64,000 bases of DNA, from NCBI GenBank assembly GCA_002709385.1, contig PAQS01000035.1, positions 1 to 64,000 of the forward strand. The letters are read 5' to 3'. Within the stretch, counting starts at the first letter, position 1. The number at the start of each line of letters is the position of its first letter. The stretch is from Waddliaceae bacterium (GTDB lineage Bacteria > Chlamydiota > Chlamydiia > Chlamydiales > GCA-2709385). Shown here one piece after another: positions 18,945-28,100 of this stretch. The position numbers and the translations under genes were made by a program. The notes below the pieces were generated by a model. The model ran no database searches, had not been told where the DNA came from, and worked only from the letters and a program-made list of their open reading frames with translations.

Positions 18945-20821
18945 TGGCAGCAAACAAGCTCTTTACCCTACGAAAAGGGCAAGTTTACGCAGTTCCTATT
19001 GTCCATTATAACATGGAAATGGCTGCACAAGTTCATATGGCTATACAGAAAATTCAGCCAGACTGTATTGCTGTGGAATTTGCTGAGACCATGCAGGATG
19101 AGCTTTTGCACGCAGCTTCTCGTTTGCCTGATATTAGCGTTGTCGTAACCATAACAGAAAACTTAGAGCCCTTATATTATCTTTCGGAACCCTGTGATGC
19201 AGGTTTTGAGGCTTTACGATCAGCTCTTGAACTGAATATTCCTGCTTACTGCATTGATCTTGATGTCGACGACTACCCGATTTTTCAAGATTTAGTGCCT
19301 GATCCTTACGCAATACAACGTTTAGGTTTACAGCATTTTTACGGTGCCTACGAAAAGATCGTCTTGAAGAAAGAAAAAGACGGTGAGCGTTTTGCTCTGG
19401 ATCATAATCGAGAGCTTTATATGGCTCGTCGTTTAAAAGAACTTTCCTTGAAATACGACTCTGTCCTCTTTATTGGAGGCATGTATCATGTGCAGAAAGT
19501 TTTGGATAATATGGACAGACAACAGTTCCCTGAGCTTCATCACGCTCCAAGGGAAGAAGTTCGTGTTTGTACTCTTACCGAAGAGTCTTGCCGAGATGTC
19601 ATGGCTGAGTATCCTTGGATTTCTTTGCACTATGAGAAAATACGTGAACATTTACGTAGATCTGCAGATCCATTCTTATATGAAAGTGTAGGTGAAGAGA
19701 GTTTTCCTCCTGACCGACAAAAACTTTTGCTCGATCTTTATCGAGAATCCGGCAAGCTTTACGCTGAGCACAGTGGAAATTCTTTTGAATCGTATCATCT
19801 TCGAAACACCATGAAGTATGTACGAAACTACGCTCTGATTACAAACAAATTACAGCCGAATCTTTTCCAGCTTTTGAGTGCAGCAAAAGGTTGTGTCGAT
19901 CATAACTACGCTTATGAAACTTGGGTTCTTGCAACGGAGTATCCTCATTTAAAGAACATCGATGAGCTGCCCGAGCTTGATTTATCTATTGAAGATCTTT
20001 GGGGAAATAGCCAGCGCATTCATTTCCACTTGAAAGGCCGCAGTGAAAAAAGCGGCTTTCATGCAAGACGAGATAAATCCAAACAAGATTTTGAGTTCGC
20101 CCCAGCTGGAGCATATAGCATTTGTTCTTATCAGCCTGAAGATTTGGTCATTGAAAACTTCGGTGATTTTCTGAAGAAGAAGGGTCAATCTGTTCTTATG
20201 GAAGAGAGCGGCCGCACACAGCCGTTCAGCACAAGTTTAGAAGATGGTATTGATACTCGGGAGACCATTCGTCACTGGTACGAGAAGAAGCTTTATGTAA
20301 AAGTAAAAGGCAAGCAGCCTGGTGCAGTGGGAGCAATCGTCGTCATTTTTGACCCAGATGAACCTGAAGAAGATTCAAATACTAGAGAGCCCTCTTATCC
20401 TTGGTGCACAACTTGGCTTGGTGAACACGAGCAAGAATCTGATATGGCTTTTTTTGCTACGCCAATGGGAAGAGATGTGGTTGGTCCAGGTATCAGCCGT
20501 TGTGAGTATGGAGGTTTTCTTCTATCTTACCCTCCTCGTCGTTTATACAATGTGTGGCAAGACCCCGATTACGCCAAGTGCCGTAACAAATCAGAAGTTT
20601 TATTGATGGCTGCTATTGAATATTCCCGTGAGCCATTGATTACTTATGTAGCAGCAAGCCCCCCTCCTAGTCGCATGAAAAGCTATGCCCGCTACTTGGG
20701 ACGAAAAGTCGTATATATTCCTATCGGACAAATCTCGTCTGTGCTGATCAATAAATTACGTGTGTTTCATGTACTCGACAGCCATGACCGACGTAATATT
20801 GCCGACGACTATATTTTCTAG
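18944..20821 (+). CDS. TraB/EreA-fold-like protein coupled to MoxR ATPase
   Basis: The 625-residue product begins in the TAATG overlap with the ATPase gene. Residues 12-200 have a pattern I associate with the TraB/PrgY/ChaN/EreA fold: VPIVHYNMEMAAQV (His early), PDCIAVEFAETM with its Glu, an AYCIDLD strand and FIGGMYHVQKVLD with a second conserved His. Residues 200-625 are unrecognised, soluble and lack membrane helices. In other bacteria MoxR ATPases can sit beside TraB-like and VWA proteins, so a chaperone-substrate pair is plausible. The catalytic role is unproven. The gene has no separate ribosome-binding site, which supports coupling. Confidence 0.65.
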   Translation: MAANKLFTLRKGQVYAVPIVHYNMEMAAQVHMAIQKIQPDCIAVEFAETMQDELLHAASRLPDISVVVTITENLEPLYYLSEPCDAGFEALRSALELNIPAYCIDLDVDDYPIFQDLVPDPYAIQRLGLQHFYGAYEKIVLKKEKDGERFALDHNRELYMARRLKELSLKYDSVLFIGGMYHVQKVLDNMDRQQFPELHHAPREEVRVCTLTEESCRDVMAEYPWISLHYEKIREHLRRSADPFLYESVGEESFPPDRQKLLLDLYRESGKLYAEHSGNSFESYHLRNTMKYVRNYALITNKLQPNLFQLLSAAKGCVDHNYAYETWVLATEYPHLKNIDELPELDLSIEDLWGNSQRIHFHLKGRSEKSGFHARRDKSKQDFEFAPAGAYSICSYQPEDLVIENFGDFLKKKGQSVLMEESGRTQPFSTSLEDGIDTRETIRHWYEKKLYVKVKGKQPGAVGAIVVIFDPDEPEEDSNTREPSYPWCTTWLGEHEQESDMAFFATPMGRDVVGPGISRCEYGGFLLSYPPRRLYNVWQDPDYAKCRNKSEVLLMAAIEYSREPLITYVAASPPPSRMKSYARYLGRKVVYIPIGQISSVLINKLRVFHVLDSHDRRNIADDYIF

Positions 20822-20941
20822 GGTAGATTAGCAAATACAGCTTAAGCTCAAGCTTTTTCAAAAAAAATTACATTTAGGCTCGTTCATATAAGCACTTTTT
20901 TAGTACAATACGCATAGTGATTCTTTCAAAAAGGTGCGTAT

Positions 20942-21718
20942 ATGAAAAAGCCAAACATACTCATTACCAACGATGATGGAGTGAACGCATCTGGAATCAA
21001 GTATTTATGTAAAGCTCTGGAAGATATTGCTACCGTAACTGTAGTTGCTCCGATTACAGAACGCTCGGCTTCGGGAATGGGCTTAACAGTACGTCATCCT
21101 CTTCACTTACAAGAGCATCACTGGTCAGAAAAAGCTCGCATATATAGTGTAACAGGAACTCCAGCTGATTGTATTAAAATGGCTTTAAGTGTTGTTTTAG
21201 ACAGTACTCCTGATCTCGTTGTATCTGGTATTAATAGAGGTTCTAATGCCGGGCGCAATGCTATTTATAGTGGGACTGTCGCAGGGACCATTGAAGGAGC
21301 TTTAAGAGGAATTCCGGGAATTGCCTTTTCTTGTGTCAGCTCATCCAAGCCTTATTATGATACAGCAAGTCGCTTTGTTCCTCGTATCGTAGAGCATGTG
21401 CTCAGTACTCCATTAAATCCTGGAACAGTATTGAACGTGAATGTTCCCTCCAGAAAATATGAAGATATTGTGGGTATGCGAGTAACTCGCCAAGGATTAG
21501 GTTATTGGATCGAAGATCCAGAAAAACGCGTACATCCCGCAGGTGAACCCTACTACTGGCTAGGTGGAAAATTAATTGATCATCATGAGGACGAAGGCAG
21601 AGATACTGATTTGCTAGAACAAGGGTATTTAACAGCAACCCCCCTTCATGTCAGTGAACTAACAGATCACTTAGAAGTAGAAAAACGCCAAAAAAGCTTT
21701 TCTAAATTAATGACTTAA
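20942..21718 (+). CDS. surE: 5'-nucleotidase SurE
   Basis: The 258-residue product matches SurE in length and motifs: ILITNDDGVNASGI at the start with the Asp-Asp metal ligands, VTVVAPITERSASG, VTGTPADCIKMAL, and VVSGINRGSNAGRNAIYSGT with the metal-binding Asn. SurE dephosphorylates nucleoside monophosphates and is a survival/house-cleaning enzyme. AAAGGTG precedes the ATG by 6 nt. It is preceded by a 120-bp spacer, so it likely has its own promoter. Confidence 0.95.
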   Translation: MKKPNILITNDDGVNASGIKYLCKALEDIATVTVVAPITERSASGMGLTVRHPLHLQEHHWSEKARIYSVTGTPADCIKMALSVVLDSTPDLVVSGINRGSNAGRNAIYSGTVAGTIEGALRGIPGIAFSCVSSSKPYYDTASRFVPRIVEHVLSTPLNPGTVLNVNVPSRKYEDIVGMRVTRQGLGYWIEDPEKRVHPAGEPYYWLGGKLIDHHEDEGRDTDLLEQGYLTATPLHVSELTDHLEVEKRQKSFSKLMT

Positions 21719-21802
21719 AATTGTTTTTTTTCGAATTATTGATAAAAGAACACCTATTTAATAATATGACGAATGATTTTCCATTCACATAATAGGTGGA
21801 AC

Positions 21803-22927
21803 GTGTCGAAATTTAATGAACTTTTTTTATCTTTTTTATTTCTCTTTTTTATTAATTTCACCAACTACATTGAAGCTAAAGAAGAAACTCAATCTTATAA
21901 ACAACATTCTTCTTATTGGGATAGTGTACAAGACAATTTACGTGTTGCTTTAGATATTAGTACACGTGCAGCATACAACAGCAACGTAGACGATATGTTT
22001 TACACTCAGTTCATTGGTGTTGATTTACATAAGGTCTTTAGCTCTCCACAAAAGGGTGATTGGGCTACTGTTGTTCTCCAATTGTATGCCACACGTATTG
22101 ATTGGCCTGGTTCTATGAAGCCATTTTTCTTTAATCGCAATCATGAGTGGAAGTTTGTTCCACGTATTACAACGATTAATTTCACAGGAATTCCCGGCAC
22201 TCAAGGCTCCTTCAATATTAAAATAGGACATTTCGAATTACCTTTCGGCCTTGAAACGCAATATGATACCAACGGAACTCTTCATGACTACATGCACATG
22301 TCTAATCTAGGGGCAAAAGTAGACTGGGGATTCACCATCAATGGTGTATGTGACAAGTGGGAATATGAGACAGGACTTAGCCGAGGAAGTGGAATTGATT
22401 TTGACTCTTCTGGTCATCCTTGGTTGATTACAGGAAGAGCTGGACATTCTTTCAATAAAGTTTTTCAGGCTGGTTTTTCTTATCTTTTCGGGAAAGTAAA
22501 AAACCCTCCTGCTGCCTCTCTTTATCGAAGCGGACTAAGTGCAGGGCAACTACTTACTGATAGTAGAGGCTTAGATGGCATGGTGAAGCGTTATCGTTTA
22601 GGCTTTGATTGTATTTATGGATGGAAGAAATGGACTTTCCAAGGCGAACTCACTTGTGGTGAAGATTTTTCGCAAAATGTTTGCAATAATTTAGTAGAAG
22701 TCAATTGGCAAAATGGAATGAGTGAATGGCTCTTCTACAGCCAAGTACTAAATTTTAATCAAGATTTCACTTCTGGTTGGGATTCAGCTTTTTCTAGTAA
22801 GTTAGGGGCTCAATGGACCCCTGACAATCGTTGGGAACTAAGTGCTCAGCTGGAACAACAAATCAGCAATTTTTTCAACGCTTCTCGAGCGACGATTATT
22901 ACTGTACAGGGAAGAGCCCGTTTTTAA
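21803..22927 (+). CDS. Outer-membrane beta-barrel (porin-like) protein
   Basis: I favour the GTG at 21803, with AGGTGG just upstream, because it gives a clean signal peptide (MSKFNELFLSFLFLFF); the ATG at 21773 would add 10 residues. The mature part is rich in alternating aromatic beta-strands (FNIKIGHFELPFGLE, FQAGFSYLFGKV, RWELSAQLEQQIS) and ends in Phe (VQGRARF), the usual signal for BAM insertion. It resembles phosphate-selective/OprO-type or generic porins without a certain assignment. It begins an apparent operon with the periplasmic protein and sensor kinase, separated by 14 and 8 bp. Confidence 0.75.
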   Translation: MSKFNELFLSFLFLFFINFTNYIEAKEETQSYKQHSSYWDSVQDNLRVALDISTRAAYNSNVDDMFYTQFIGVDLHKVFSSPQKGDWATVVLQLYATRIDWPGSMKPFFFNRNHEWKFVPRITTINFTGIPGTQGSFNIKIGHFELPFGLETQYDTNGTLHDYMHMSNLGAKVDWGFTINGVCDKWEYETGLSRGSGIDFDSSGHPWLITGRAGHSFNKVFQAGFSYLFGKVKNPPAASLYRSGLSAGQLLTDSRGLDGMVKRYRLGFDCIYGWKKWTFQGELTCGEDFSQNVCNNLVEVNWQNGMSEWLFYSQVLNFNQDFTSGWDSAFSSKLGAQWTPDNRWELSAQLEQQISNFFNASRATIITVQGRARF

Positions 22928-22941
22928 TTTAGGATAAAACA

Positions 22942-23559
22942 ATGAAACAACACCTTTTTAAATTAGCTGTGGCTTTGCTACTCCAAACCTCGACTGTGAA
23001 TTTAGATGCTGCGTTTTGTGCTCTTAGAGACCCTACTGCAAGCTTGAATTCTCTGTTTCCTGAAGCCGATGCACACCATTCCATCGTAAAAAAAGTTGAT
23101 GAAGCAACAAAACGTCACTTAAGTTCTGAGCTCCCTTTCACGATACATAAAAGAGAACTTGGTTCACATACTGTTTATTTAGCCTTAAAGGATAAAAAAG
23201 CACTTGGATTAGTCCATGTACGCTCGGAGCAGTCTCCTTGGGGTATTGTTGAAATTGCTTGGGCAATTGATTCCAGCATGAAGAAAACCCTTAGCTTTGA
23301 ATTTCAACGCTGCCGCGATCCTGCTGCATCAGATCTACGTACAGAGACCTTCCATCAACTTATTTTAGATAAGGATATCTCTGAGCTGCAATCTTTACTA
23401 AATGAAGATGGTACAAGTTTGAAAGAGAATTACGGTTTACCTAATTCTTCACTTCAACTGGCAAGTGTTGTAATTCGTTCAGCAATAAAAACACTCGCAG
23501 TGACTCAGTATGTCTATTTAGAAGAAGTAAAAAAAGCTTCTGAAATGTCATCAATCTAG
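22942..23559 (+). CDS. Periplasmic protein of the porin/sensor-kinase unit
   Basis: The 205-residue product has a signal peptide (LFKLAVALLLQTSTVNLDA) and a mature start AFCALRDPTASLNSLFP. Later features include ELGSHTVYLALKDK, LVHVRSEQSPWGIVEIAWAID and FEFQRCRDPAA, with two conserved-looking cysteines (CALRDP and QRCRDP) that could be bonded or bind a cofactor. The mid-region is reminiscent of FMN-binding domains of the RnfG/NqrC type, but the key Thr attachment site is not obvious. Its place between a barrel protein and a sensor kinase suggests ligand capture or signal delivery. Function unassigned. Confidence 0.6.
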   Translation: MKQHLFKLAVALLLQTSTVNLDAAFCALRDPTASLNSLFPEADAHHSIVKKVDEATKRHLSSELPFTIHKRELGSHTVYLALKDKKALGLVHVRSEQSPWGIVEIAWAIDSSMKKTLSFEFQRCRDPAASDLRTETFHQLILDKDISELQSLLNEDGTSLKENYGLPNSSLQLASVVIRSAIKTLAVTQYVYLEEVKKASEMSSI

Positions 23560-23567
23560 GACAGGAC

Positions 23568-25163
23568 ATGTTTAAAAATACGAATTTGCGGTGGATATTA
23601 GGAACTATTGTATTTTTACTTTCTGCCGCAAGTTTAATTATCGTAGCTCTTTTATTTTTTCAGTTTTCTTCTTTAGAAAAAGGACGCCTTAACAATAAAG
23701 AGATGAATGAGAAGTTACGTATCTCAGATAGAATTGAGCTATTAGTACGTCAATGGCTCACAACAAACGACCTGATTGTAGCTAATGGAGAGACTTATCT
23801 AAGTCAATCTTCAATAGATATGGCAAATAATTTAAGAGATGAAATCTCACAAATTGAAAAAATATCCAACCAAAACTAGGAGAATAAATGGTCTACACTA
23901 AATAATATAGTAGATCAAATCGACCAACTTATTCGCTCTCTTTCAAATATTACAGAAGAACATGATATTCTTTCTCAGTATGATGAATACGCAATAACGC
24001 TTATCAAAACTCTTCAAGAAGAAATTTCTAAACTGCAAAATGCAGCAAAAAAGTCTCAAGAAGACAGAGAAAAACAGTCGGATTTTTATCATCAAATCAT
24101 GTGGGGTGCTATTGCATTTCTCATTCTTTTTATCTTTTTTATTTGGCGACATGCTATTCGAGCTGCAGTCCTACCTGTAGAAGCCTTGACCGATTACATC
24201 GAGAAAATGAGTCCCAACGACTTAAGCTATGATCATAAAAGCACGGGCCCTAAAGAAATCAGAGAACTCAACACAAGTTTTTCTATACTTGTACACGAAA
24301 TGATCAAACATAAAAAAAAGCTGGAAATTAGTAACGCAGATCTTAAGCTTGCTATTCAGTCTGCAAAAACAGCGAACAGAGAAAACGAAGAAAAAAGTCA
24401 GTTTCTAGCTAACGTCAGTCATGAATTAAGAACTCCCATTACTTCACTTATTGGCTTTGCTTCCATTGTAAAAAAACATTTAGAAAAATCTATTGGTCCT
24501 GCACTTGACCCTGAAAATGAGAAAGCTTTAAAAAAGCTTCGTGTATCTGAAACAAATATAGAAATCATCATCAATGAAGGAAAACGTCTATCTTTCCTTG
24601 TCACTGATTTGCTAGATGTAGCAAAGTTAGGAGCTGGGAAAATCAAATGGAATATTCAATCAAGAAATCTCGAAGAGATTGTAACAGAAGCAATTAAATC
24701 CACACAGTCACTCTTTGATCAAGGCCATGTAAAACTAAAAAAGTATATCCCTGATCATTTACCCTTGGTACTAGCAGATAAATACCGCATTCAACAAGTC
24801 ATTGTTAATTTGATTTCTAATGCTGCTAAATTTACACATGAAGGTTCTATAACAGTGACAGTACAAAGTGACAACGATCATGCCACTGTTCAGATAAAAG
24901 ATACAGGTATTGGAATCCCTGAAAAACACATCAAATCTATCTTCGAGAAATTTCACCAAGTAGGTGGCGATAACTATGTCGATAAACCAGTTGGAACTGG
25001 CTTAGGACTAGCGATCTGCCAAGATATCATTCAACACCACAATGGTGAAATATGGTGTACTAGCACTTTGGGAGAAGGATCTACATTTTGCTTCACCATC
25101 CCTCTCCACAAACCTTCTTTTGATGCTATCGATGCAGAATTACAATGCAACAAGCTCGCGTAA
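23568..25163 (+). pseudogene. Sensor histidine kinase interrupted by an in-frame amber codon
   Basis: Reading frame is continuous from ATG 23568 to 25163 except for one TAG at 23877-23879. Before it lie the first membrane helix (WILGTIVFLLSAASLIIV) and the start of the sensor helices. After it the frame continues open through coiled sensor sequence to a second helix (MWGAIAFLILFIFFIW), a HAMP-like linker, the H box SHELRTPITSL, N box NLISNAAKF, G1 DTGIGIP, F box FEKFHQVG and G2 GTGLGLAI. Possible outcomes are loss of the sensor, re-initiation at ATG 24099 giving a 354-residue kinase with one helix, or readthrough. The kinase core is intact, suggesting a recent change or real translation. Its 3' end overlaps the giant gene by 24 bp, tail to tail. 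Confidence 0.8.
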
Positions 25164-28100
25164 AATCTCTTCTTGTCCTGGAATCCCGTTTTTAAGTACT
25201 CCATTAACCCTACTTCTACGAACAAACAAAGATAAAGAATTAAGATATGCAGAGATGTCTTTTTTTTCTTCTTCTAAAAACTGTGTATACCCTAAACAAA
25301 ACTTCACCCAAGCGATTTGCCCTCCAACTTTAGATAAATCAGGCTCTTTGAATCCTTTCTTATTGAGCATTAGTGATTTTCCTGTTCTCACCCCGTTTAA
25401 GAAGCTATAAACAGCAATAGGAAGCTCTTTTTTTTCTGCCTTTAATTTATCTAAATACGGCCCTACTACCCATTGATAATCTGCACTACTAATCAATACA
25501 AACTCATCTTCTGTCACAAGAACCCTTCCCAAAGCTTCTCCTTGAGGCTTCGTGATGCGCAATATCTCACTCATATGCTGTGTTAAACTTAAACCTCCTA
25601 AAGTAGGAATAAAAGAGTTACGACATACCCATCCTTTTTCTGTTTCTTCAAATTGAGGCTCCCAATAAGCAAAAGGTATAGGACTATGCGAAAAGTTTTT
25701 TCCTACATTTTGCACAATTTGCTGCTGCTGTTGTTGCTGTTGCTGTTGCTGTTGCTGTTGTTGCTGTTGCTGTTGTTGCACTTGTGCATGAGAGCCAGCT
25801 TCTAAACTGTTATTATTTATGGTACGCGAAGGCAAGAACTTCATATATTGTTCAATATTAAGTAAAAAAGACTCTTTTTGTTCTAATAAGCCTTTTTCAA
25901 GCTCTTCAAAGAGAGTTCCTAAACTTTGCAATTTTTTTGACAAAGACGAAATAGCTAGCTGAGCCTTGATTTCTTCATCTTGAAAAAAAGTTGCTATCCA
26001 GTCCCACTTACCAATTATTGACAGACTTACAAAAGGCTCCAATTCTTTTCTTAGTTTCTTCACTTGCTTTATTTTAGCCTCATATACTTCATTCATATGA
26101 TTTCGTATGCTTTGAAATTCACTTTCTTGATAGTCAGTCAAAAAATTCACTTCACGATTATCCACAAGGAGTGGACGGAAGATTTGATAGAGTTTTTGTT
26201 CTATAATGCTATTACAAATTTGTAACGGAAAGAGTTTAGGATCCCAATATTCTTCTTCATCTTGACTAAGATCTAATTGAGCAAGAAAGTCACGCAGCTT
26301 TGTTTTTACAAAGGCTTGAGGACGTAAGTGAGCTGCTTTGAGGTTGAGTTTAGCTTTATCTTCAACTGTTCTCAATTTGATATCTTGAATAATATGCTTC
26401 CAAGAAATTTCCGATTGCGCAGATAAGCTCTGTGTAGACACCATTCTATCCGCTAAAGTTTCTGGTAGGATAAAACGTACACGGTGCTCTTTTCCTAAAC
26501 CTCGACACCTCCAAAGCCCCTGAAGCAAACGAGAGAGTTTGCTAGCTGGACCTGGAATATATATGGCTTCTCCACTGGGAATTGTGAAATCTGTGCCAAT
26601 AATATCTCCATTACCATAGATAAACACAGCTTCTTTTCTTAGCTGAGGATCTTTCTTCAGAAGATTTCTTAAAGCGCTATTTTTAACTCTTAAAGGCTTA
26701 TTGTCACTTGCCCTCCACAGCATCGTTACTCTCTTTTCTGGATCAATATAGATGTAAGAACGTTTTGCTCCAGATGAGTGACTCCTAAGTTTCTTAACAA
26801 TCATTCTTGAGCTATCTAAATGAAGCCCCTCGTTGATTACTGCGCGACAAGAAAAGTCAGATACAAAGCGACAAAGTTCCCCTATAATTTTATCTTCATG
26901 ACAAACTGTCACAGATGGATTCATCTTTTCTAAAAGAATAAATGTTTCTCCTGCAACCTCACGCGGTACATCTGCTTTTTTCTCTTTTCTTTTCGGCAAT
27001 AAACTCCGTTCAAGAGTTCCTGTCATTCCTCCCGCACCACGAATAAATTCTTGAGCATTACAAACAACTTGCTCCGCATATTTCCCTACTCTAAGAGCAT
27101 CTAGTACTTGTGTGCGTAGTATAAGAAGACGGTCATTCCAGCGTTCATGAGATGAGTTCAAGTACTCTGCTATACTTTCCTCCTTCTCTTGCGCCCCTCT
27201 CCAAATACGTTCATAATCATCTGTTCGAGTTTCTCGAAGATGCTCCATTGCCTGCTTAAGAAAACGATTGTCTTTGATTTTTGTTGCGTAAGTCCAAAAG
27301 TGATTCAAGATCACATCATATTCTTCACCAAAAATACGCCCTGTTTTTTCCTGACCTGAATCCTGTGGTCCAACAGTAAACCCATCTGATTCTTTCACAT
27401 CTACATCAATACCTGCCGTAGCAGCGATCACTCCTGGAGCAGATTGAATGAGACGTTTTAAAGCTGCCATATAAGAAATAAACGAATATTCTTGATCTAT
27501 TTTCTCTGCTGCAAACAAGTTTTTTTCACGCAAAGAACTGATATATTTTTGTATACGAGAATCTTGCGGATTACAGCAGAGGTAATAAAGCAGGCTATTT
27601 TGTACAGCTTCATTTCTTTCTTCTTCCAATGCAGAGAAGAATTCTTCCTCGCTAAGATCTGCTTTTGGCAAAATGAAACTATCAGGAATCAGGCTTGTTC
27701 CTTGATCAGGCACACAAATATAACGAACAATCTCCTCTAGATTAGCTTTTTCAAAGAGGTTTTTGAGGGCTCCTTCTGTGCTTCCTATTAGCTTATTAAG
27801 AAAAGACTTGTTTTTTAGGATTTCACGGGTAAGTGCTGGTAAAATCGTTTCTTGAACAGAACTCGTTTTCATCGCTGAATACTGCTGCGACCCCATCAAG
27901 TCTCTGAGTTTGATTAGATCTGAGTTTTTTGATGTAAAAATAGTTTCCATTATGAGATGAGCTACATCGATGATGACTTTATTGAGAGATAAAGGACCAT
28001 TCCACCCCAAATTATCTTCATTACAAATATGTGCAATAGAATCGACTTCATCTATTTGCTTTTGAGTCTGAAACCCATAATAAGCCTGATCCCCTTGTAA

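Noticed and set aside
23888-23900. Restart ATG with an AGGAG-like site right after the amber codon in the kinase
   Set aside because: That ATG is in a different frame and meets stops soon after, so it cannot restore the kinase.
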